In this document: positions 23,373-27,801 of the stretch, piece after piece | Layout of the letters: the number at the start of each line of letters is the position of its first letter | Numbering within the stretch: position 1 is the stretch's first letter | NCBI GenBank assembly: GCA_964362925.1 | Contig: CAYIGA010000008.1 | Location: forward strand, 1-27,801 | From: JANLIQ01 sp964362925 | GTDB taxonomy: Bacteria; Patescibacteriota; UBA1384; 2-12-FULL-50-11 | Direction: 5' to 3' | DNA length: 27,801 nucleotides | Made by a program: the position numbers and the translations under genes | The notes under the pieces: generated by a model | Database searches by the model: none | What the model was told of the DNA's origin: nothing | Seen by the model: only the letters and a program-made list of their open reading frames with translations

Positions 23373-24524
23373 TTACGAACCGAGTTGTTTGGCCAAGTTG
23401 GTTTTGGCCAGTTTCATGGCGACATCGCGGGCGTAATGGCTGGCGGCGATGCTTTTTTCCATCACATCGGTCGTTGCTCGACTGATTTTTTCGGTTATCA
23501 GCTTGAACATTTGGTCGGGGTTGAGCCCCTGAAGCTCGGCGTAAGATGAGATGATGCCGCCGCCGTTAGCAACAACATCGGGCACGACCACGACTCCTCG
23601 GCGATGGAACTGTTGTTCGATACCTTCGGTCATCGGAATGTTACCACCCTCGACGATCAATTTGGACTGAATTCTCTCAAAGTTCGTCTCGTTAATAACA
23701 TTGGTGACCGAGGCCGGAATGAGGATATCAACCGGCGTCGTCCAGAACTGGTCGCTGGTCAGTTTTTTCCCCGGTAAGTCGGCTAGAGTTTGATTCTTGG
23801 TGATAACGCCGTTAATCTCCGCCGGGCTAAAACCGCTCGGGCGGTAGATGGCTCCTTTCGAGCCGGCCAAAAGGACGATAGTAAAGCTCAATTCAAGTAA
23901 GTGCTTGGCGGCAAAAGTGCCAACGTTACCAAAACCGTGAATACCGACCGTTGTTGCTTTGGGATTTAGGTTGAGCAATTGAGCGGTTGTTTCGACGGCG
24001 ACAGCGACGCCGAAACCGGTACTGCCTAGTTCGTGCGGTAAGCCACAATATTTCTGACCGCTCTTTGTCTGGCAATAGCTCGATGGCTTGCCGGTCGCGG
24101 TATCCCAGCGTTTGAGTTCGTCGGCGATCCATTTCATCTCTTGTTGGCCGGAAGAGATGTCGGGTCCAAAAATATACTTTTTCGGAACGAGATTTTTCAG
24201 CTTTCGGGCGAACGTCCGGACGAATTGCTCTTTAAGTTTCATTTCACTACCGGGCTTGCCCCCCGAAGCCTTGGCGAAGGGGGGCCAAACAATCCCGGAC
24301 TTAGCGCCGCCGAACGGCAGTTCAAAAAGACTGTTTTTCCAGGTCATTGTGTTGGCTAACCGAGCCACCTCTTCGATGGTGACGGTCGGTGTCATCCGTA
24401 GGCCACCTTTGCCCGGGCCAACAGCCGTGCTTTCAACGACCAAAAAACCGGTCATCCCCAGTTTCTTATCTTCGATGGTCAAAGATATTTCCGGGGTAGT
24501 TATTGAGCGCATTAGCTTAATCAT
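23373..24524 (-). CDS. Glu/Leu/Phe/Val dehydrogenase with in-frame repeat insertion
   Basis: A 383-residue NAD(P)-dependent amino acid dehydrogenase that interconverts an amino acid and its 2-oxo acid with ammonium. The substrate domain has AVGPGKGGLRMTPTVT (34-49), the Lys-containing TWKNSLFELPFGGAKSGI (61-78) and FGPDISSGQQEMKWI; the Rossmann domain has GIHGFGNVGTFAAKHL. The C-terminal part VVPDVVANGGGIISSYAE is typical. Residues 80-93 (WPPFAKASGGKPGS) do not resemble the family and are encoded by a GC-rich palindromic repeat. An alternative start is Met5. A promoter TTTATA-N17-TACATA precedes it. Glutamate or leucine specificity cannot be decided from sequence alone. Confidence 0.9.
   Translation of the reverse strand: MIKLMRSITTPEISLTIEDKKLGMTGFLVVESTAVGPGKGGLRMTPTVTIEEVARLANTMTWKNSLFELPFGGAKSGIVWPPFAKASGGKPGSEMKLKEQFVRTFARKLKNLVPKKYIFGPDISSGQQEMKWIADELKRWDTATGKPSSYCQTKSGQKYCGLPHELGSTGFGVAVAVETTAQLLNLNPKATTVGIHGFGNVGTFAAKHLLELSFTIVLLAGSKGAIYRPSGFSPAEINGVITKNQTLADLPGKKLTSDQFWTTPVDILIPASVTNVINETNFERIQSKLIVEGGNIPMTEGIEQQFHRRGVVVVPDVVANGGGIISSYAELQGLNPDQMFKLITEKISRATTDVMEKSIAASHYARDVAMKLAKTNLAKQLGS
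24250..24298. repeat. palindromic repeat element inserted in the dehydrogenase gene
   Basis: The core is GCCCCCC (24258-24264) pairing with GGGGGGC (24279-24285), with inner GCC/GGC (24268-24270, 24273-24275) and a symmetric GAA/GAA internal loop. An outer CCGGG/CCCGG pair (24250-24254, 24294-24298) extends it. It is read through in frame as part of the protein. The CTTCGCC...GAAGG core resembles the hairpin in the intergenic element at 986-1002. In-frame palindromic elements are known from Rickettsia (RPE); kinship with those is only analogy. Confidence 0.6.
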
Positions 24525-24541
24525 TAGGGTAAAATGGCCTA

Positions 24542-24570
24542 TATGTAAACCCTGTTCCCTAAACTATAAA
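24542..24570 (-). promoter_or_regulatory. promoter of the dehydrogenase gene
   Basis: Read on the minus strand, TTTATA (24570-24565), an exact 17-nt spacer and TACATA (24547-24542) lie 17 nt upstream of the ATG at 24524. The same AT-rich segment also holds TATAAAT in plus orientation, so it may act in both directions toward hppA. Confidence 0.45.
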
Positions 24571-24599
24571 TGGGCTTGTTGAAGTGCGGGGTGATTACG

Positions 24600-24686
24600 A
24601 TGAACGAAAAAGCTCCGACGCAGTCGCATATCAAAACAGAGTTGGGGATGTTTTCTGTACTTGCAGAAGTTGCTCGAAGTCGCTAG
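24600..24686 (+). CDS. possible 28-aa upstream leader peptide of hppA
   Basis: An ATG at 24600 with a GGGGTGA stretch about 7 nt before it opens a frame MNEKAPTQSHIKTELGMFSV followed by LAEVARSR and TAG at 24684. It ends 41 nt before the hppA start, in a different frame from hppA. The long 5' region of hppA is otherwise unexplained. It could be a leader peptide or chance; weak evidence. Confidence 0.2.
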   Translation: MNEKAPTQSHIKTELGMFSVLAEVARSR

Positions 24687-24712
24687 AATCAAACCTGTCA
24701 GAAGATTACTTG

Positions 24713-24720
24713 AAAGGAGT
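24713..24720 (+). promoter_or_regulatory. Shine-Dalgarno that fixes the hppA start
   Basis: AAAGGAGT with 7 nt to the ATG at 24728. The following residues (MSNEQTVLYG) open directly into the first TM helix of the pyrophosphatase. This excludes the 48-codon GTG-initiated extension. Confidence 0.75.
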
Positions 24721-24727
24721 TGAGCCG

Positions 24728-26734
24728 ATGTCAAACGAACAAACAGTTTTATATGGAGCTACCGCTGCCGCTGTCTTAACTGTCTTTTACAGCTTGTGGC
24801 TGGTCAGTTGGATCAACAAACAACCCAAGGGCGACGCCAAGATGATTGAAATTGCCGAGGCCATTCAACAGGGCGCCAAGGCCTACTTGAATCGCCAGTA
24901 CCGGACCATCGCTATCGTCGCCGTGATTGTTTTTGTATTGCTCGGATTTTTACTCAACTGGACAATCGCCGCCGGTTTCTTGTTTGGCGCTGTCTTGTCG
25001 GGACTCTGCGGTTATATCGGCATGAATGTTTCTGTTCGGGCTAATGTCCGAACAGCCGAAGCGGCCAAAAGCGGTTTGGCAAAAGCCCTATCGCTTTCTT
25101 TCCGGGGCGGCGCCGTTACTGGTTTGATGGTTGTTGGTCTCGGCTTACTCGGTACGACCCTTTTTTATTGGGCAACTAAAGATGTTCCAGTCATGGTCGG
25201 CCTAGCCTTTGGGGGCTCGCTAATTTCGATTTTTGCTCGTCTCGGCGGCGGTATTTACACCAAAGCGGCTGATGTCGGCGCCGATCTGGTCGGTAAGCTC
25301 GAAGCCGGTATTCCTGAAGACGACCCGCGCAATCCGGCCGTGATCGCCGATAACGTCGGCGATAACGTCGGCGACTGCGCCGGTATGGCCGCCGACCTTT
25401 TTGAAACTTATGTCGTCACCGCCGTTTAGGCGATGTTGCTTGGCTCACTCATCTTCCCAGACAACGAAAATGTTATTCTTTTCCCCTTAGCTGTTGGCGC
25501 TGTTTCGCTATTAGCTTCGATTATTGGGACATTCTTTGTCCGTTTAGGCCGCTCCAAAAATATTATGGGCTCGATGTACAAAGGCCTGATCGTCACCGCT
25601 GTCTTGGCCGCGGCCGGCTTTTATCCGGTTACTAAATGGCTACTTGGTTCGGCAACTAATTTTGATATCAACAAAATCTTCGGCACAAGCTTGATTGGCC
25701 TTGCCGTCACTGCCGCCATGATGTTGATTACCGAGTACTACACTTCGACTCGCTACTCGCCAGTTAAAAAAATCGCCCAGGCCTCGGAAACTGGCCACGG
25801 CACCAACATTATTGCCGGTCTAGCGCTGTCAATGCGCTCAACGATGCTACCGGTGCTGGTGATTGCTATCGGCTCACTGGTCGCTTTCAAACTGGCTGGT
25901 TTGTTCGGCGTCGCCGTCGCCGCTTTCTCGATGCTGTCACTGACCGGCCTGATTGTTGCTATTGACGCCTTCGGCCCGATTACCGATAACGCCGGTGGGA
26001 TCAGTGAGATGGCCGGCTTGCCGGAGAATGTCCGCAAAGTGACCGACGAGCTCGACGCCGTCGGCAACACCACTAAAGCCGTTACCAAGGGTTACGCCAT
26101 CGCTTCGGCTGGCCTGGCAGCCTTAGTTTTATTTGGCTCTTACACCCAAGAAATCATCGCCCATGGTCGAACGATCGCTTTCGATCTGTCTGATCCGTAT
26201 GTCATCGTTGGCCTGTTTATCGGTGGGATGTTGCCGTATATATTCAGCGCAATCTCGATGGAAGCCGTCGGCCGAGCGGCTGGCGCCGTCGTAACCGAAG
26301 TTCGTCGTCAGTTCAGCGAACGCCGCGGTATTCTCGAGGGTAAAGTCAAACCGGATTACGCCCGAGCGGTTGATATCGTTACCGGCGCCGCTTTGAAAGA
26401 AATGATTGTGCCAGCTTTAATTCCGGTTGTTGCCCCGATTTTAGTTGGCTACTTGCTCGGTCCGGCGGCTCTGGGCGGATTACTAATCGGTTCGATTGTG
26501 ACCGGTATTTTTGTCGCCCTATCGATGACTAACGGCGGCGCCGCTTGGGATAACGCCAAGAAATACATCGAAGAAGGCCATCACGGCGGCAAGGGCAGCG
26601 AAGCCCATAAAGCGGCGATCACCGGCGACACCGTCGGCGATCCGTACAAAGACACCGCTGGCCCGGCCATTAACCCAATGATTAAAATCGTCAACATCGT
26701 CGCCATATTGATAATTGGGCTCATTATTCGTTAA
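24728..26734 (+). CDS. hppA: membrane-bound H+-translocating pyrophosphatase, interrupted by an in-frame TAG
   Basis: Without the stop the frame gives 668 residues, normal for bacterial hppA. The enzyme couples PPi hydrolysis to ion pumping through about 16 TM helices. Residues 181-190 ADVGADLVGK and 207-226 (ADNVGDNVGDCAGMAADLFE) are the PPi/Mg-binding loops, and DAFGPITDNAGGISEM and GDTVGDPYKDTAGPAINPMIK supply the distal catalytic Asp/Lys residues. Lys450 in GNTTKAVTKG marks the K+-independent class. Codon 234 (25427-25429) is TAG; the frame is the same before and after, with conserved sequence on both sides. ATG at 25433 has no ribosome binding site. It may be a recent pseudogene, a readthrough gene or a sequence error. 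Its last 13 codons overlap the 36-bp repeat. Confidence 0.92.
25427..25429 (+). other. in-frame amber codon within hppA
   Basis: GCC GTT TAG GCG ATG interrupts the TM helix immediately after the ADLFETY catalytic loop. No frameshift is present. TAG ends at least two other genes here (methyltransferase at 11920, dockerin protein at 16905), so it is not generally reassigned in this genome. Confidence 0.9.
26692..26727 (+). repeat. 36-bp direct repeat, copy 1 (within the hppA 3' end)
   Basis: It starts CAACATCGTCGCC and ends GGGCTCATTAT, identical over 36 bp to 27344-27379. Here it encodes NIVAILIIGLI of the hppA C terminus and continues ATT CGT TAA (I-R-stop). Confidence 0.95.
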
Positions 26735-26822
26735 GCCGCCTATTTTTGGTAGCCAACTACTTGACAAGCGTGTTAGTAACAAGTACGGTGGTAGCAGATT
26801 TGGGCGCAACGACGCCGATTTA

Positions 26823-27305
26823 TCACCCGAAAGGTAGATGGTATTTAAGCGTTGGGCGTCCATTTTCTATTCTGAAACTTTTGCGGTAGATTTTTTCGAA
26901 AGTTAGTGTCTCGTTGGCTTTGCGTTTTCCTCGGAAAGTCTCAACAGCTTGAATGTGTGCGGGTGAAGACTTGCCAACTCTCTCGAATACTATGTTTGGG
27001 TAGTATTGTTCGCCAATCATTTTTCTCAAAACCCCTTCAATCAACCGTTCGTGACCAGAATATTCTTCGTCAATTACGATTTCCGACAGTTTCTTCAAAT
27101 CTTTTTCGACCAGAAGAAAAATTGCTACGCAAAAAGTATTGAGTACGAACAGTCTCGGTTCGCCTATTTGGCGATAGACTTCCTGCAAACGGCGTTTGGT
27201 TTTGCCCGTAATTCTCACACTTTTAGAGGCACCATTCGCCAAAGCAAGAACAGTGTCGTGTTGGGTGTCTTCAATCTTCCCCGACTGATCGATCTCGATT
27301 TTCAT
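26823..27305 (-). CDS. hypothetical protein with RNase H-like start, inside the putative element
   Basis: A 160-residue protein from the ATG at 27305. It opens MKIEIDQSGKIEDTQHDTV, an aspartate-bearing beta strand like those of RNase H-fold proteins. A second acidic patch EIVIDEEYSGHE lies at 75-86 and a basic/His segment GKSSPAHIQAVETFRGKRK at 111-129. I recall related small proteins from Patescibacteria, without known function. If the fold call holds, D6, D79 or E81 and possibly H117/E122 could be a metal site. The reading frame is open for 103 codons further upstream, but those codons run through the 36-bp repeat and hairpins and lack protein-like composition. It converges on hppA with 88 nt between. 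Confidence 0.6.
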   Translation of the reverse strand: MKIEIDQSGKIEDTQHDTVLALANGASKSVRITGKTKRRLQEVYRQIGEPRLFVLNTFCVAIFLLVEKDLKKLSEIVIDEEYSGHERLIEGVLRKMIGEQYYPNIVFERVGKSSPAHIQAVETFRGKRKANETLTFEKIYRKSFRIENGRPTLKYHLPFG

Positions 27306-27343
27306 CAACCCAAGCGTAGCAAAAACTACCCCTTCCAATCCTG

Positions 27344-27379
27344 CAACATCGTCGCCATATTGATAATTGGGCTCATTAT
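27344..27379 (+). repeat. 36-bp direct repeat, copy 2
   Basis: Identical to 26692-26727. In the plus reading frame it encodes NIVAILIIGLI and then ATC AGA TGA, ending the same way as hppA but with different final codons. Confidence 0.95.
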
Positions 27380-27386
27380 CAGATGA
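27344..27386 (+). pseudogene. displaced ancestral 3' end of hppA
   Basis: The 43 bases encode the last 13 residues of hppA plus a TGA stop and are followed immediately by a stem-loop. They have no upstream gene body in frame of their own. I infer this is the original hppA end, separated from its gene by the inserted unit. Confidence 0.5.
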
Positions 27387-27419
27387 AGTTCCACGGGCTT
27401 CTTCGCCCGTCGTAACTTC
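27385..27419 (+). terminator. stem-loop terminator after the displaced hppA end
   Basis: GAAGTT (27385-27390) pairs with AACTTC (27414-27419), and ACGGGC (27393-27398) with GCCCGT (27405-27410) around a 6-nt loop. It begins at the stop codon of the displaced hppA end. The T-run downstream is weak (TTC), so efficiency is uncertain. The active hppA copy has no comparable hairpin directly after its stop. Confidence 0.5.
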
Positions 27420-27452
27420 TTCGCGATTTAAAGATATTATAATAATTCCTGT

Positions 27453-27515
27453 CGTCTGAAAGCAGATATGTCGTTCAGACGCCCTGATTAACTGTATGTC
27501 ATATCTGACATACAG
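27453..27515. other. pair of perfect hairpins with complementary loop sequences
   Basis: Hairpin A: CGTCTGAA (27453-27460) with TTCAGACG (27474-27481). Hairpin B: CTGTATGTCA (27492-27501) with TGACATACAG (27506-27515), a 10-bp stem with loop TATC. The loop of A contains CAGATATG (27462-27469), complementary to CATATCTG (27500-27507) in B, so the two can pair with each other or swap structures. It lies in the 255-nt gap between the displaced hppA end and the last gene, together with an upstream AT-rich stretch (27428-27448); nothing else is visible in that gap. Confidence 0.55.
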
Positions 27516-27628
27516 GGGGTAAGCTGTCCACAGCGACACATTTCGATCGTCAGAAGCTTTGATTTTTGAGTTAATCCTGTTACCTTCAAACCATAATGAA
27601 ATCCAAAATTTCATTGACTGATTTGGGG

Positions 27629-27634
27629 TAAAAT
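27629..27634 (+). promoter_or_regulatory. -10-like box before the terminal gene
   Basis: TTGGGG-TAAAAT ends 7 nt before the ATG at 27642, the same layout as several other genes in the window. No clear -35 lies 17 nt upstream. Confidence 0.35.
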
Positions 27635-27641
27635 TAGGGAA

Positions 27642-27801
27642 ATGGGTGGAGAAAAAGTTAAAACCGCGCTCAAGCGAGTGCTTGGGCTGTATCGATCAAC
27701 CAAACCGACAATTAAGTACGGTGCCTGGACTTTATCGGTCGTCGCGGTTTTGGCGCTGGGTTATCTGCTCTTCAGCTTGAGTTATCTCGATCGCGTCTAT
27801 C
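27642..27801 (+). CDS. membrane-anchored protein, N-terminal part (possibly a penicillin-binding protein)
   Basis: Only 53 codons are present; the gene runs off the window. A basic cytoplasmic N terminus (MGGEKVKTALKRVLGLYRST) is followed by one TM helix (about residues 29-47) and the start of an extracytoplasmic part (SYLDRVY). This layout is typical of bifunctional penicillin-binding proteins and LytR-CpsA-Psr proteins, but no catalytic motif is visible. The start is set by the first in-frame Met after a -10-like box; AGGGA 1 nt before the ATG is too close to serve as ribosome binding site. Confidence 0.5.
   Translation, partial: MGGEKVKTALKRVLGLYRSTKPTIKYGAWTLSVVAVLALGYLLFSLSYLDRVY

Larger units (their letters stand above)
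26728..27379. mobile_element. putative small integrated element at the 3' end of hppA
   Basis: The 652-bp unit (616 bp unique plus one repeat copy) lies between identical 36-bp sequences. The distal copy continues ATC AGA TGA, encoding the same I-R-stop as the proximal ATT CGT TAA, and is followed at once by a stem-loop terminator. This is the pattern left when an element integrates at a gene's 3' end and supplies a replacement end. The unit carries one 160-aa gene on the minus strand; no recognised integrase is present. Alternatives are a decayed remnant of a larger element, or a local duplication. Confidence 0.5.

Noticed and set aside
24584..24727. GTG-initiated N-terminal extension of hppA (48 codons)
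   Set aside because: Residues do not match the family and the ATG at 24728 has an ideal Shine-Dalgarno.
25433..26734. Independent gene for the hppA C-terminal part
   Set aside because: It is in the same frame as the upstream part, begins inside a TM helix and has no ribosome binding site, so I treat it as one interrupted gene.
27006..27386. 126-aa plus-strand frame ending in the displaced hppA C terminus
   Set aside because: Apart from the last 13 codons it is antisense to the 160-aa gene and shows no family features.
27306..27614. N-terminal extension (103 codons) of the 160-aa minus-strand protein
   Set aside because: It reads backwards through the 36-bp hppA repeat, the terminator hairpin and the paired hairpins; composition is not protein-like.
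1..27801. Alternative genetic code with TAG or TGA as sense codon
   Set aside because: TAG and TGA both terminate several intact genes at expected lengths; only hppA has an internal stop.
1..27801. CRISPR array, tRNA or rRNA genes
   Set aside because: No regularly spaced repeats, cloverleaf sequences or rRNA-like stretches were recognised by eye.

Overview
The window looks like a chromosome fragment of a Candidate Phyla Radiation (Patescibacteria) bacterium. This is inferred from gene style, not from a marker gene: no rRNA, tRNA or ribosomal protein is present. Pointers are compact genes with short or overlapping junctions, a small Cys-rich zinc-ribbon-like protein, a PIN toxin with an atypical active site, a bPH-like membrane protein, palindromic GC-rich repeat units between and inside genes, and a large surface-polysaccharide locus. 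The standard genetic code fits; TAG, TAA and TGA all end genes.

Layout. 1-254: non-coding, with a GC hairpin and then the promoter/operator of a toxin-antitoxin pair (255-924). 925-1211: a folded palindromic intergenic element, then a 56-aa Cys-rich protein (1212-1382) and a two-TM protein with a PH-like domain (1481-1993). 2011-5457 (minus): the four-gene dTDP-L-rhamnose pathway in order rmlA-rmlB-rmlC-rmlD. 5535-11920 (plus): a polymer assembly and export operon with a GT2 enzyme, an ABC-2 permease and ATPase (Wzm/Wzt type), a double GT2 enzyme, a methyltransferase with a coiled-coil tail and a second methyltransferase. 11960-15055 (minus): a YfhO-type membrane glycosyltransferase and a DPM/GtrB-like GT2 enzyme, divergent from a GtrA-like protein (15138-15626). 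15561-18140 (minus): two exported proteins, one with a dockerin module and a putative lysozyme-like domain, the other with a cohesin-like module and a C-terminal membrane anchor. 18255-23187 (plus): Wzx-type flippase, O-antigen ligase-like protein, GT4 enzyme and a second ligase/polymerase-like protein in an overlapping operon. 23221-24524 (minus): a 22-aa membrane peptide with a perfect ribosome binding site, and a Glu/Leu-type dehydrogenase carrying an in-frame repeat insertion. 24728-26734 (plus): membrane pyrophosphatase hppA, interrupted by one in-frame TAG. 26728-27386: a small putative integrated element bounded by a 36-bp repeat of the hppA 3' end. 27642-end: start of a membrane-anchored protein.

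How the genes fit together. The rml genes would supply dTDP-rhamnose. The GT2 and GT4 enzymes would build glycans, which could leave the cell either by the ABC route or by the flippase plus ligase/polymerase route. YfhO, the DPM-like GT2 and GtrA resemble undecaprenyl-phosphate-sugar side-branch decoration systems. The cohesin/dockerin pair could dock an enzyme onto the surface next to this glycan.

The most notable signals are (1) the hppA 3'-end duplication, in which the distal copy encodes the same last residues with different codons and is followed by a stem-loop, as expected from an integration event; (2) the amber codon inside hppA; (3) the adjacent membrane-anchored cohesin-like and dockerin genes; (4) a palindromic repeat translated in frame inside the dehydrogenase; and (5) repeated placement of -10 boxes 6-12 nt before start codons, suggesting leaderless transcripts.
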